Assembly (NCBI RefSeq): GCF_000429045.1
Contig: NZ_AUBC01000027.1
Location: 1-63,104, forward strand
DNA from: Salinarimonas rosea DSM 21201
GTDB taxonomy: Bacteria; Pseudomonadota; Alphaproteobacteria; Rhizobiales; Beijerinckiaceae
DNA: 63,104 nucleotides
Direction: 5' to 3'
Shown: positions 34,207 through 44,663 of the stretch, piece by piece
Layout: each line of letters begins with the position of its first letter
Position numbering within the stretch: the stretch's first letter is position 1
Notes under the pieces: generated by a model
Databases searched by the model: none
The model's input: only the letters and a program-made list of their open reading frames with translations
What the model was told of the DNA's origin: nothing
Made by a program: the position numbers and the translations under genes

Positions 34207-34942
34207 GATGCGCCCCCTCGCGCTGGCCGCGCTCCTTGCCGGGGCGAGCGTGCTGGCTGCCGGCGCGCTCCTGCCGGCGCCGACGCTGGCCACCGAGACG
34301 CGCGCCGCCGAGGCGACGGACGGCGTGACGGACGGCGCCTTCCCGGAGCTGCCGACCGGGCTCGGCCTCGGGCGCGCGGCGAGCGCCGAGGAGATCGCCG
34401 GCTGGGACATCGACGTGCGCCCGGACGGGCTCGGCCTGCCGGAGGGCCGCGGCACGGCGCGGGAAGGCGAGGAGGTCTACATCGCGCAATGCGCCGTCTG
34501 CCACGGCGACTTCGGCGAGGGCGCCGGACGCTGGCCGCAGCTGGCGGGTGGTGCCGGCACGCTCGCGTCGCACGACCCGTCGAAGACCGTCGGCTCGTAC
34601 TGGCCCTACGCCTCGACGCTGATCGACTACATCAACCGCGCCATGCCCTACGGCAACGCGCAGTCGCTCACGCCCGACGAGCTCTACGCGGTGACCGCCT
34701 ACGTGCTGTGGCTCAACGACGTCGTCCTCGACGAGGAGCTCGAGCTCAGCCACGAGAACTTCGCCGAGATCGAGCTCGAGAACCAGCCGAACTTCTTCCC
34801 CGACGATCGCGAGACGGCGGAGGCGCACTTCTGGCGGGAGCCCTGCATGGAGGGCTGCGCGACGGGCGAGGCGGAGATCGTCATGCGCGCGCGCGCCCTC
34901 GACGTGACGCCCGAGCCGGGGCAGGGCCCGACCGTGGATTGA
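34190..34942 (+). CDS. soxD: Sulfane dehydrogenase cytochrome subunit SoxD
   Basis: Periplasmic c-type cytochrome (250 aa) taking electrons from SoxC. There is one CxxCH motif (CAVCH, about 101-105) and a C-terminal PCMEGC, so it is monohaem and shorter than the dihaem Paracoccus form. The ATG at 34190 has GGGGAGG six bases upstream. The alternative ATG at 34208 just after the soxC stop would also leave a good signal peptide (MRPLALAALLAGASVLAAGA). Confidence 0.93.
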   Translation: MSRFREMRPLALAALLAGASVLAAGALLPAPTLATETRAAEATDGVTDGAFPELPTGLGLGRAASAEEIAGWDIDVRPDGLGLPEGRGTAREGEEVYIAQCAVCHGDFGEGAGRWPQLAGGAGTLASHDPSKTVGSYWPYASTLIDYINRAMPYGNAQSLTPDELYAVTAYVLWLNDVVLDEELELSHENFAEIELENQPNFFPDDRETAEAHFWREPCMEGCATGEAEIVMRARALDVTPEPGQGPTVD

Positions 34943-35018
34943 TGCGCGGGCGCCGATCCGCCCGCGCATCGGTGGTTTCGGGCTTGCTCCGCCCGTCGAG
35001 CTGATGGAAGCTGCGCCC

Positions 35019-35369
35019 ATGCGTTCCCTCGTTCCCAGCCTGATCGTGCCGGTCGCGGCTCTCGCCGCGGCCGCATGGCTCGTGCCGGCGGCGCAGGCCC
35101 AGGAGCTCGCCGGGGACGCGGAGTACGGCGCCTTCCTCGCCGGCGAATGCGTGACCTGCCACCAGGAGAGCGGGGCCTTCGACGGCATCCCGCCCATCGT
35201 CGGCTGGCCGGTGGAGAGCTTCGTGCACGTCATGCGCCTCTACCGGGAGGGGGCGCGCGACAACCAGGTCATGCGCACGATCGCGGGACGGTACGGCGAC
35301 GAGGAGCTCGCGGCGCTGGCGGCCTATTTCGCCGAGCTGGGCCCTGGCGCCGAGAAAAATACGAGATAG
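35019..35369 (+). CDS. Cytochrome c subunit of sulfide dehydrogenase (FccA/SoxE-like)
   Basis: Small periplasmic cytochrome of 116 aa from the start at 35019 (MRSLVPSLIVPVAALAAA, signal peptide); an in-frame ATG at 35004 adds five residues. A single haem motif CVTCH is at about 44-48, followed by the family stretch GIPPIVGWPVESFVHVM. It precedes an FAD sulfide dehydrogenase, so it is the likely electron-accepting subunit of a flavocytochrome c. Confidence 0.88.
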   Translation: MRSLVPSLIVPVAALAAAAWLVPAAQAQELAGDAEYGAFLAGECVTCHQESGAFDGIPPIVGWPVESFVHVMRLYREGARDNQVMRTIAGRYGDEELAALAAYFAELGPGAEKNTR

Positions 35370-35378
35370 GATGCATAA

Positions 35379-35395
35379 TGTGTGATTAACACACA
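35379..35395 (+). promoter_or_regulatory. Palindrome between cytochrome and flavoprotein genes
   Basis: TGTGTG and CACACA form a perfect 6-bp inverted repeat around a 5-bp AT spacer, in an AT-rich 72-base gap. It may be an operator giving the flavoprotein gene separate control. It has no T tract and is unlikely to be a terminator. Confidence 0.4.
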
Positions 35396-35441
35396 GATTT
35401 CCGTGTAATTCGGCTCGAGGGCCGTGCTGGGAGGATCCGAC

Positions 35442-36728
35442 ATGTCGTTCACCCGTCGAGGCGTCATCAAGGCCGGGGCCGTGGCGGCCGCCGCCGGCTC
35501 CCTGCCGTTCGGCATGGCCGCACCCGCGATCGCCCAGGGAGCGCGTCCGCGCCTCGTGGTGATCGGCGGCGGGCCGGGCGGGGCCACGCTCGCCAAGTAC
35601 GTCGCCCGCGATTCGCAGGGCGCGGTGGAGGTCACGCTGGTGGAGCCGAAGGAGCGTTTCGCCACCTGCTTCCACTCCAATCTCTATCTCGGCGATTTCA
35701 AGGGCTGGGACGAGATCAACCACGGCTACGAGCAACTGACCGAGGCCTACGGCGTCGCGCACGTGCGCCAGGCGGCGAGCGCCATCGACCGCGAGGCGAA
35801 GACCGTGCGCCTCGGCGACGGCTCGGACCTCGCCTACGACCACCTCGTGGTCGCCCCGGGCATCGACCTGATCTACGACTCGGTCGAGGGCTACTCGGAG
35901 GAGGTGGCGGAGACGCTGCCCCACGCCTGGCTCGCCGGCCCGCAGACGCAGCTGCTCAAGGCGCAGCTCGACGCGCTCGAGGACGGCGCGCAGATCGTCA
36001 TGATCGCGCCGCCCAACCCCTACCGCTGCCCGCCCGGCCCCTACGAGCGCGTCTCGATGATGGCGCACGTGCTCAAGGCCAAGGGCCACACCCGCTCGCG
36101 CATCCTCATCCTCGACCCGAAGCCGAGCTTCTCCAAGCAGGCGCTCTTCGCCGCCGGCTGGCAGCGCTACTACACCGGCATGGTCGAGTGGCAGGATCCG
36201 AACATCCACGGCGGCATCGGCGCGGTGGACGCCGCGTCGATGACCGTCGAGACCGGGTTCGGTCCCTACGACGCCGATCTCATCAACGTCATCCCCGCCC
36301 AGCGCGCCGGCGCCATCGCGGTGTCCGCGGGCCTGACGAACGAGACCGGCTATTGCCCGATCCTGGCCGAGACCATGCGCTCGGCGGTCGACGAGAGCAT
36401 CACCGTGCTCGGTGACGCGACCATCGCCGGCGACATGCCGAAATCCGGCTTCTCGGCGAATTCCCAGGCCAAGGTGGCCGCGAACGCCATCCGCGCCGCG
36501 CTCACCGGCTCGCGCCAGTTCCCGGCGCGCTACGCCAATACCTGCTGGAGCCTGATCGCCGACGACGACGCGGTGAAGGTCGGCGGGCGCTACGAGGCCG
36601 TGGACGGCAAGATCACAGCCACCGAGACCTTCGTCTCGCAGCTCGACGAGGACGACGACCTGCGCCGTCAGACCCAGGCCGAGAACATCGGCTGGTACGA
36701 AGGCATCGCCGCGGACATCTTCGGATGA
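35442..36728 (+). CDS. FAD-dependent sulfide dehydrogenase flavoprotein (FccB/SoxF-like)
   Basis: Flavoprotein of flavocytochrome c sulfide dehydrogenase (428 aa), oxidising sulfide to sulfur in the periplasm. Tat leader TRRGVIKAGAVAAAAGSLPF, dinucleotide fold VVIGGGPGGATLAKYVAR near 40, and cysteines in FATCFHSN, PYRCPPGPYERVSMM and TGYCPIL that match the redox-active positions of the family. The start at 35442 has a strong GGGAGGA RBS. Its stop overlaps the next gene by four bases. Confidence 0.92.
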   Translation: MSFTRRGVIKAGAVAAAAGSLPFGMAAPAIAQGARPRLVVIGGGPGGATLAKYVARDSQGAVEVTLVEPKERFATCFHSNLYLGDFKGWDEINHGYEQLTEAYGVAHVRQAASAIDREAKTVRLGDGSDLAYDHLVVAPGIDLIYDSVEGYSEEVAETLPHAWLAGPQTQLLKAQLDALEDGAQIVMIAPPNPYRCPPGPYERVSMMAHVLKAKGHTRSRILILDPKPSFSKQALFAAGWQRYYTGMVEWQDPNIHGGIGAVDAASMTVETGFGPYDADLINVIPAQRAGAIAVSAGLTNETGYCPILAETMRSAVDESITVLGDATIAGDMPKSGFSANSQAKVAANAIRAALTGSRQFPARYANTCWSLIADDDAVKVGGRYEAVDGKITATETFVSQLDEDDDLRRQTQAENIGWYEGIAADIFG

Positions 36729-37699
36729 GCCCGCACGGAACGACCGAGCCCGGCGGGACCACCCGCCGGGCGCTGCTCGCGGCCGCCCCGCTCGTGGGTT
36801 CCGCCGCGCTCGGCCTCGCCGGCGCGCCGATGGGCGTGCGCCTGGCCCGCGCCCGGGCGAGCGACACGCTCGCCATCGGCGACATCCGCGTGCGCGTCGT
36901 CTCGGACGGGACCGTGGCGCTGCCCGTCTCCTTCACGCTGCCGGAGACGGACGACGCCGACCTCGACGCCCTGTTCCGTGCGAACGGCATGGAGCCGCCG
37001 CGGGAATTCGTGAACCAGACCAACGTCGTCCTGATCGAGGTCGGCGAGCGGCGCATCCTCGTCGATGCGGGCTCCGGCCCGACCTTCCAGGCGACGGCGG
37101 GGCGGCTGACGGACGCGCTCCTGGAGATCGGCGTCGCACCCGAGGACGTGACGGACGTCGTCTTCACCCACGGCCACGCCGACCACCTCTGGGGTGCCGT
37201 CGACGATTTCGAGGAGGGGCCGCGGTTCCCGAACGCCCGCCACGTCATGGGCGAGACGGAGCACGCCTTCTGGACCGATCCCGCGACACCGGAGACCGCG
37301 CCGGATTGGCTGAAGGGCCTCGCGCTCGGTGCCGCGCGGGTGATCGGCACGCTCGGCGATTCGCTGGAGCCGGCGGGCGACGCGGCCGAGCTCGCGCCGG
37401 GGGTGCGGTACGTCGCCACGCCGGGGCACACGCCCGGCCACGCCTCGGTGCTCGTCGAGAGCGGCGGCAGCCAGCTGCTCGTGGGCGGGGACGCGCTCAC
37501 CAACGCGCTGATCTCCTTCCAGAAACCGGACTGGCCGCTGGGCACGGACCTCGACCGCGAGCAGGCGATCGCCACGCGCCTCGCCCTGCTCGACCGGCTG
37601 GCCACGGATCGCATCGGCCTCGTGGGCTTTCATCTTCCGTTCCCAGGAATCGGCTCCGTCGAAAGACGCAACGGCGCATTCATCTTCGCTTCAGGATGA
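36725..37699 (+). CDS. SoxH-like metallo-beta-lactamase-fold hydrolase
   Basis: Exported metal hydrolase (324 aa) with a Tat-like leader (TTRRALLAAAPLVGSAALGL). The zinc site is THGHADHLWGA (about 148-158), with downstream TPGHTPGHAS and GGDALTN. SoxH of this fold occurs at the end of sox operons and its role in thiosulfate oxidation is dispensable or unclear. It overlaps the sulfide dehydrogenase stop (ATGA), so the two are cotranslated. Confidence 0.85.
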   Translation: MSPHGTTEPGGTTRRALLAAAPLVGSAALGLAGAPMGVRLARARASDTLAIGDIRVRVVSDGTVALPVSFTLPETDDADLDALFRANGMEPPREFVNQTNVVLIEVGERRILVDAGSGPTFQATAGRLTDALLEIGVAPEDVTDVVFTHGHADHLWGAVDDFEEGPRFPNARHVMGETEHAFWTDPATPETAPDWLKGLALGAARVIGTLGDSLEPAGDAAELAPGVRYVATPGHTPGHASVLVESGGSQLLVGGDALTNALISFQKPDWPLGTDLDREQAIATRLALLDRLATDRIGLVGFHLPFPGIGSVERRNGAFIFASG

Positions 37700-37770
37700 G
37701 GCGCGCTATAAAGGCTAAGCTGGATCAGCTCCAAGCTCGACCCACCCGCCCGAAGAGAGGAAACCAGCCC

Positions 37771-38160
37771 ATGCGTAAGATCGCCCTCGTTGCCGCGTCG
37801 TTCCTGATGCTCGGCGGTATCGGTTCCGCCCAGGCCCAGGACGCGGCCGCCGGTGAGCGAGTGTTCCGTCTCTGCAGCGCCTGCCACATGGTCGGCGAGA
37901 ACGCCCAGAACCGCGTCGGACCGCAGCTCAACGGCCTGTTCGGCCGCGAGGCCGGCTCCGTCGAAGGCTTCCGCTACTCGCCCGCCTACGAGACCCTCGA
38001 CAAGGTCTGGGACCACGAGAACTTCGCGGTCTACATCAAGGACCCCCGTGGCGTGACGCCCGGGACGCGGATGGCGTTCGCCGGCCTGCGCAACGATCAG
38101 CAGGTCGCCGACCTGATCGCCTATCTCGATCAGTTCAACGCCGACGGCACGATGAAGTGA
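37771..38160 (+). CDS. Soluble class I cytochrome c
   Basis: Periplasmic monohaem cytochrome (129 aa) of the c2/c550 type. Signal peptide MRKIALVAASFLMLGGIGSA, haem motif CSACH at about 35-39, and axial Met in PGTRMAFAGL (about 101). It probably passes electrons from the Sox and sulfide enzymes to a terminal oxidase. A 71-base gap with its own GAGAGGAAA RBS follows the SoxH-like gene. Confidence 0.92.
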   Translation: MRKIALVAASFLMLGGIGSAQAQDAAAGERVFRLCSACHMVGENAQNRVGPQLNGLFGREAGSVEGFRYSPAYETLDKVWDHENFAVYIKDPRGVTPGTRMAFAGLRNDQQVADLIAYLDQFNADGTMK

Positions 38161-38196
38161 GGCGCCGCACCGGCCGCTTTCGCGAGACCACACGAA

Positions 38197-38227
38197 CGGC
38201 GGCGGGCTCCCGGGCCCGCCGCCGTTT
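38197..38227 (+). terminator. Terminator of the sox operon
   Basis: A perfect 11-bp GC stem (38197-38207 with 38214-38224) with a 6-nt loop is followed by TTT, 37 bases after the cytochrome stop. Confidence 0.75.
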
Positions 38228-38240
38228 CGCTGTCTGCGAT

Positions 38241-38419
38241 GTCGTCCCGGACGGCGAAGCCGATCCGGGACCCGGATCCTCCGGAGCCTCGAAGAGCGGC
38301 GTGCCGACGCCGCGGCGGAAGACGCCTCCATCGGCGCCCAAGGACGCGCGCGCTCCCGCGCACGCCGATCACACCCCTGTGGATCCGGGCCCCGGGCCCG
38401 CTTCGCGACCCGGGGTGAC
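38241..38419. repeat. REP-like intergenic repeat element
   Basis: About 180 bases bounded by imperfect inverted ends (GTCGTCCCGG at the left, CCCGGGGTGAC at the right). It has internal GATCCGGG/CCCGGATCC and GGATCCGGGCCCCGGGCCCG palindromes. This layout resembles the mobile palindromic repeats common between alphaproteobacterial genes. It fills the space between the convergent cytochrome and ABC exporter genes and shows no coding potential. Confidence 0.5.
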
Positions 38420-38439
38420 AGCGTTCGCCGCGCGACGTC

Positions 38440-40278
<1,839 letters not shown>

Positions 40279-40310
40279 GATGATCCCGTTCCTCGGCGCT
40301 CACGCCTCGC

Positions 40311-40339
40311 TTGAACTCGCTCCGCGGCTGGGGTATAGC
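40311..40339 (+). promoter_or_regulatory. Promoter of rpmE
   Basis: TTGAAC (40311-40316) and TATAGC (40334-40339) are spaced by exactly 17 bases. This leaves a leader of about 85 bases before the rpmE ATG and fits a sigma-70 promoter. Confidence 0.7.
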
Positions 40340-40429
40340 CCCGCGATCCCAGTCACTGGCTCGACATAACGTCGCAAGCCGTCGTCGTCACGCGGGACGC
40401 GCAGGCGACGGTGCGAGGAGGTTCAATCT

Positions 40430-40666
40430 ATGCCCAAGGCCGCCACCAACCATCCGGATTACCACTTCATCACCGTCCAGATGACGGATGGGACGACGTA
40501 CCAGACGCGTTCCACCTACGGCAAGGAGGGCGACACCCTCCCGCTCGACATCGACCCGAAGACGCACCCGGCCTGGACCGGCGCGTCGCAGGCGCTGCTC
40601 GACCGCGGCGGCCGCGTCTCGCGCTTCAACAACCGCTTCGCCGGGCTGACCTTCGGCCGCAAGTGA
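40430..40666 (+). CDS. rpmE: 50S ribosomal protein L31
   Basis: Bridge protein between subunits (78 aa). The core [20 protein letters not shown] and [20 protein letters not shown] are diagnostic. It has no cysteines, so it is the zinc-free type. Strong GAGGAGG RBS; a promoter and terminator flank it, so it is monocistronic. Confidence 0.96.
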   Translation: MPKAATNHPDYHFITVQMTDGTTYQTRSTYGKEGDTLPLDIDPKTHPAWTGASQALLDRGGRVSRFNNRFAGLTFGRK

Positions 40667-40732
40667 GCGTGCCGAGGACGTCGAGCCTCGCGCCTTTCCG
40701 AGATCGCCCGCGTCTCCAGTCACGCGTGCGCG

Positions 40733-40759
40733 CCCCGGCCGCCCCGCGGCCGGGGTTTT
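40733..40759 (+). terminator. Terminator after rpmE
   Basis: A perfect 10-bp GC stem (40733-40742 with 40746-40755), 3-nt loop, then TTTT. Confidence 0.85.
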
Positions 40760-40950
40760 CGCGTCGCCGGCGCCGCGTCCGCACCCGGGGGGAGGGAACG
40801 ATGCCCGCGACGGATCGGGGCGGGGCTCGTCCGAGCCGCGACCGTGACGCTCGCCGGCGGGCTCTCTCCCGGCGCGCACACGCTTGCGCGGACGCATGCC
40901 GGCTGCTACCGCTTGCGCGCGCTGCTACCGGCCAGGGGCCCGCCGCGCAT

Positions 40951-41026
40951 GCCGGCTTAGCTCAGCTGGTAGAGCAACCGCCTTGTAAGCGGTAGGTCGT
41001 CGGTTCGAGTCCGACAGCCGGCACCA
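40951..41026 (+). tRNA. tRNA-Thr (anticodon UGU)
   Basis: A 76-base cloverleaf can be folded by hand: acceptor GCCGGCT with AGCCGGC, D arm GCTC/GAGC, anticodon stem ACCGC/GCGGT with loop CTTGTAA (anticodon TGT, reading ACA), T arm GTCGG/CCGAC, encoded CCA. Upstream, CTTGCGC and GCTGCTACCG each occur twice (about 40882-40930), probably around the promoter. Its 3' end borders foreign-looking DNA. Confidence 0.95.
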
Positions 41027-41064
41027 GTGATTTCAGGTACCTAGCGCGCCCCGTGCCATTCCGT

Positions 41065-41530
41065 TTAGACGGCCTTGGTGGGCGCGTTTAGACTTACCGT
41101 TCGACCGGTGTTCGCGCGCAGGATGGCGCGCCCGCGGCGGCGGGCCTCGTCGGCTGCGCGGACGAGGACCGGATCGACGGGGAGATAGGTCGCCTGGAGC
41201 GCGCGGGCGTCCTGGATCTGGTTCGCCATCTTCGCCGCGAGCTGGCCGGGGTCGACGCCGCCGGCGAGCGCCTCGACGGCGCCGGAGGGCTCGAGAGCGT
41301 GCCGATCGCCGGCGCGCCCGTCTTGCCGCGCCCGTCTTGCCGCGGCCGATGGCCGCGCAGGGTGCGGGCCGGTTCGGCTCGCCGAAGAGCCGGCGCGGCG
41401 CGCCGGCGTCGACGATCTCGTGGGCGATGTCGTTGGGAACCCGCGCGAGCGTGTGAGAGGTCGTTTCGCCGGGGCCGACCGGGCCTTCCGGGTGCCAATC
41501 CCTCCAGTGCTCGAACAGGAGCGGCACGCC
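41065..41530 (-). pseudogene. Degenerate reading frame behind tRNA-Thr
   Basis: No intact gene is convincing. On the minus strand a C-terminal-looking stretch (with AAKMANQIQDARALQATYL, stop at 41065-41067) sits in a different frame from an upstream stretch (with TSHTLARVPNDIAHEIVDAG). Between them is a 14-bp tandem duplication (41313-41340), which shifts frame. I do not recognise either part. It may be a decayed gene of an integrated element. Confidence 0.3.
41313..41340. repeat. 14-bp tandem duplication
   Basis: CGCGCCCGTCTTGC is repeated twice head to tail, with a third partial copy starting at 41341. The unit is not a multiple of three, so each copy changes the reading frame. Confidence 0.8.
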
Positions 41531-41541
41531 GGCGGCGACGC

Positions 41542-42198
41542 CTAGTAACCGAGATCGACAATCACCGGGGAATGGTCAGAGCCTCGCGCATCGCCCACGA
41601 GAGCTGCCTCGATCACGAAGCCGCGCGAGAATACATGGTCGATCGTGAACGCCTGGAGCTTGCCCCGCTGCACGCGCCGGAATGTGATGTAACGCATCGG
41701 CTCTGCGCCGTGCTGAATGCCGGCAGCCGCGTGCAGTGATGAGGAAAATCCAAGCTTCGCCAAGTGTGCGACATTGGTGGAGTGAGACAGCGCTGGATAC
41801 CTGTGGTCGAAGGCGGCGGATGCGTTGAAGTCTCCAGCGAATATCGCGTTCCCCGATTTCGGGAGACGCTCGGCAATCCACTCGATCGCCGCACGATTGA
41901 CGACGTTATACGATCCGCCGTTCTTCGGGCGCCGCGAGCAGATCGCGACAAGGGCAAAGCTCCCCTCGGGGCCGTGGACAAGTGCTGCAAGGCAGGAGGG
42001 CGCTGGAGCCGCGATGACCGTGAGCGGATAGAGGGAGGCGATCGCGATCCCACGCGCAGAGTCCTCCAGCCGATGCGGGAGCCGATGATCGTCGGTCGGC
42101 ACCGGCGGAGCCTCCTGCAGGACGGCGATCGCCGGGCGGAGGGCAAAGGCGTGCGGCCATAGCGCTTTGCGGGCGACGTTCCAGCTGACAATCCGCAT
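41542..42198 (-). CDS. Endonuclease/exonuclease/phosphatase (EEP) family protein
   Basis: Metal-dependent hydrolase (218 aa). It starts MRIVSWNVARKALWPHAFAL, with the family motifs SWNV, VLQEAPP, FAGDFNAS (about 120) and C-terminal GSDHSPVIVDLGY with the catalytic Asp-His. No signal peptide. Codon use is less GC-biased than neighbours, consistent with transfer. It lies just behind tRNA-Thr in a gene-poor islet. Substrate (DNA, RNA or phospho-metabolite) cannot be told. Confidence 0.75.
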   Translation of the reverse strand: MRIVSWNVARKALWPHAFALRPAIAVLQEAPPVPTDDHRLPHRLEDSARGIAIASLYPLTVIAAPAPSCLAALVHGPEGSFALVAICSRRPKNGGSYNVVNRAAIEWIAERLPKSGNAIFAGDFNASAAFDHRYPALSHSTNVAHLAKLGFSSSLHAAAGIQHGAEPMRYITFRRVQRGKLQAFTIDHVFSRGFVIEAALVGDARGSDHSPVIVDLGY

Positions 42199-42319
42199 TC
42201 CACGCCAGCCCTCTCGAGGTACGTCCGCCCGTGGCTCTTGAAGCTATTCAGCCAGAGTCGCGCGTCTCGAGAGTGGACCATATGCGAACATGCCTCGCCA
42301 CTCTCCTCAATGCGCATCG

Positions 42320-42493
42320 ATGCCGGGTCGCGGCCTCGTTCCCGACGCCGGCGGCCACATCGCCGCCTCCGGCGCGCGCAGCGGCTGGGGCAACCGCATC
42401 TTCCACCTCGGCGAGGCGATGTCCGTCCGGCTGCCGAGCGACGCGCGATGCGCAACCCTCCGCGCTGCCCGGGCGGACTCCCGCGCGCTGTGA
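42320..42493 (+). pseudogene. Remnant of an aminoglycoside-phosphotransferase-like gene
   Basis: The plus-strand frame with GWGNRIFHLGEAMSVRLPSD matches the nucleotide-binding N-terminal beta strands of APH-family kinases (pattern: NxxFxLGxxxxVRLP). The frame ends at a stop at 42491-42493 shortly after. The kinase loop and catalytic HGD region are absent, so only a fragment is left. Family assignment is by motif memory only. Confidence 0.35.
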
Positions 42494-42856
42494 CGGCGGC
42501 TCCCGCTACAACCGGGCGCGCCGCCCGAGCATCGGCTCTTTCCGACACGGCCACGCCGTCCGATTTCCGGTCGAGCCGACGCGGCGCTGCGCGTTGCCTC
42601 GTCGACATTCGAGTCGTGCATTTTCTTATCGAGGGCACGTTATCCGTGCTCTGGGAGCAATTAGGATTATATCAGCAAACACAATCTGAAGAAAAACCTT
42701 TAAGATTTCACTTGCAAGCGCATTCGAATTCTGCCGCTCGAGTAGGGCGGATCTGCAACGTGATTTCCGAGCCTGCGGTCTGGCGACGAATGCTTCCGTT
42801 AACGGCCCGAGCCGATTGTGTCGACACTTCGACGATGGCTCGACCGAGGCGCGGAC
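42494..42856. other. Intergenic leader before second chemoreceptor
   Basis: No gene seen. The DNA becomes strikingly AT-rich at 42610-42740 compared with its surroundings, then returns to normal. It probably contains the chemoreceptor promoter; no clear -35/-10 pair was found. Confidence 0.35.
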
Positions 42857-44527
42857 ATGTACACACTGAAGATCCTCCACAAGCTGCTGATACCCGTTCT
42901 GATGCTGGCGCTCTTCGCGATCGGCTCGAGCTGGAACTCTCTTTCGGAGATGGGGGAGCAGAACGCGCTCACGCAGCGCGTCATCGCCAACGATGCGGAG
43001 AGCCTCTACCTCGCCGCTCGTGTCGCCGAGAACCTCACCCGTATCCAGTCGATCGCGATCGAGACGGCGAACACGACCGACCCGGCGCGGCTGCGGACGC
43101 TCGGCGCCGGGAGCGAGACGGAGATCGCCGACTTCCGGCGTCGCTTCGATCGCCTCGTCGACCTCTATGTATCCGAGAACACGGACGCGATCGGCAGGAC
43201 CCTGCCGCGCTATGTCGCTGCGGTCGAAGGCACGCGCGCGCATGCCGAAGCGGGGCGTGCCGAGGCCGCGCTCGCCCTCGTGCAGGGCGAGACGTCGGAG
43301 CTCTTCGGGAGCATCGACGCGGCTCTCGAGGCCGTTACCCAGAGGCAGCGCCAGGACCTGAAGACCGTCGCCGCGGATGCCGAGGCGGCCTTCGCCTCGA
43401 CGTTCCGCTGGACGCTCGTGGCCACGGCGGTGGGCCTGGTGGCGGTCGTCGCCCTGGCCGTCGGCCTCGTCCTCGTGCAGGTGAGCAACCCGCTGCGCCG
43501 TATGACGCAGACGATGAACCGCCTCGCCGAAGGCGATCTCACCGCCGAGGTCGCCGGTCAGGCGCGCACGGACGAGCTCGGCGACATGGCGCGGGCGGTC
43601 GACGTGTTCAAGCGCAGCGGCATCGAGCGCGAGCGCCTCGCGGCGGAACGGGCCGCCGAGGAGGACGCCAAACGCCGCCGTGCCGATCGCGTCGACGGCC
43701 TGATCGCGCATTTCGAGGGCGTCGCGCGCCAGGCCCTGGCGACCGTCGCATCCGCCTCGGGCCAGCTCGACGCCTCTGCCGGCAGCATGAGCGCGGTCGC
43801 CGAGGAGGCGGAGCGTCAGGCCGCGGCGAGCGCCAGCGCCGCGACGCAGACGGCGAGCAACGTCCAGACCGTCGCCGCCGCGACGCAGGAGATGTCCGTC
43901 TCGCTGCAGGAGGTGGCGGGCCAGGTGAGCCGCTCGCGCGGCATCGCCATGCAGGCCGTGGAGCAGGCGCAGGGCACCCGGACGACGATGGACACGTTGT
44001 CGCGCACGGCGCAGAAGATCGGCGACGTCGTCGAGCTCATCCAGACGATCGCGGGCCAGACCAACCTCCTCGCGCTCAACGCCACGATCGAGGCGGCTCG
44101 TGCCGGCGAGGCCGGCAAGGGCTTCGCCGTCGTCGCCGCGGAGGTGAAGGGGCTCGCCGACCAGACGGCCAAGGCGACGGACGAGATCGGGCAGCAGATC
44201 GCGGCGGTCCAGCAGGCGACGGCCCAGGCCGGCGGCGCGATCGAGGCCGTGAGCGCGACGATCCTGCAGATGAACGAGATCGCCTCGGCCATCGCCGCGG
44301 CCGTCGAGGAGCAGAACAGCGCCACCGGCGAGATCGCACGCAACGTCGACGAGGCCTCCCACGGCACCGAGGAAGTCGCGTCCAACATCGCCGGGGTCTC
44401 GCAGGCTGCCGCGAGCGCGGGCGCGGCCTCGGCTCAGGTGCTGCAGGCGGCGGGCGCCCTCAACGCCCAGGCGACGAGCCTGGGCCGGGAGATCGAGACG
44501 TTCCTCGGCGGCATTCGCGCGGCCTGA
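42857..44527 (+). CDS. Methyl-accepting chemotaxis protein
   Basis: Membrane chemoreceptor (556 aa from 42857, [20 protein letters not shown]). TM1 is at about 6-25, an all-helical periplasmic sensor of about 155 residues follows, TM2 is at about 182-206, then HAMP and a signalling domain whose tip [20 protein letters not shown] is near 400. An in-frame ATG at 42818 would place 13 residues before TM1 and cannot be excluded. No adjacent che genes; ligand unknown. Confidence 0.88.
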   Translation: MYTLKILHKLLIPVLMLALFAIGSSWNSLSEMGEQNALTQRVIANDAESLYLAARVAENLTRIQSIAIETANTTDPARLRTLGAGSETEIADFRRRFDRLVDLYVSENTDAIGRTLPRYVAAVEGTRAHAEAGRAEAALALVQGETSELFGSIDAALEAVTQRQRQDLKTVAADAEAAFASTFRWTLVATAVGLVAVVALAVGLVLVQVSNPLRRMTQTMNRLAEGDLTAEVAGQARTDELGDMARAVDVFKRSGIERERLAAERAAEEDAKRRRADRVDGLIAHFEGVARQALATVASASGQLDASAGSMSAVAEEAERQAAASASAATQTASNVQTVAAATQEMSVSLQEVAGQVSRSRGIAMQAVEQAQGTRTTMDTLSRTAQKIGDVVELIQTIAGQTNLLALNATIEAARAGEAGKGFAVVAAEVKGLADQTAKATDEIGQQIAAVQQATAQAGGAIEAVSATILQMNEIASAIAAAVEEQNSATGEIARNVDEASHGTEEVASNIAGVSQAAASAGAASAQVLQAAGALNAQATSLGREIETFLGGIRAA

Positions 44528-44548
44528 AGCGCTGCCCTGTCGGACGGA

Positions 44549-44580
44549 ACGGGTCGGCCGCGAGCCAGCGGCCGGCCCGT
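44549..44580 (+). terminator. Hairpin after chemoreceptor gene
   Basis: A 13-bp stem with one G-T mismatch (44549-44561 with 44568-44580) and a 6-nt loop, 21 bases after the stop. No T tract, so it may be a weak terminator for both convergent genes. Confidence 0.45.
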
Positions 44581-44663
44581 CGTGGCGTGCGCGGGGTGGG
44601 TGCCATCCAGGCCCGGGTGCCTCCGGCGAGCGGAGACAGAGCCTGTTCCGGTCCGTACCGGCC

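Noticed and set aside
42608-42625. Second copy of the tRNA-Thr 3' end as an attR site
   Set aside because: Only a short ATTCGAGTC-like similarity to the T-loop; too short to support an attachment site.
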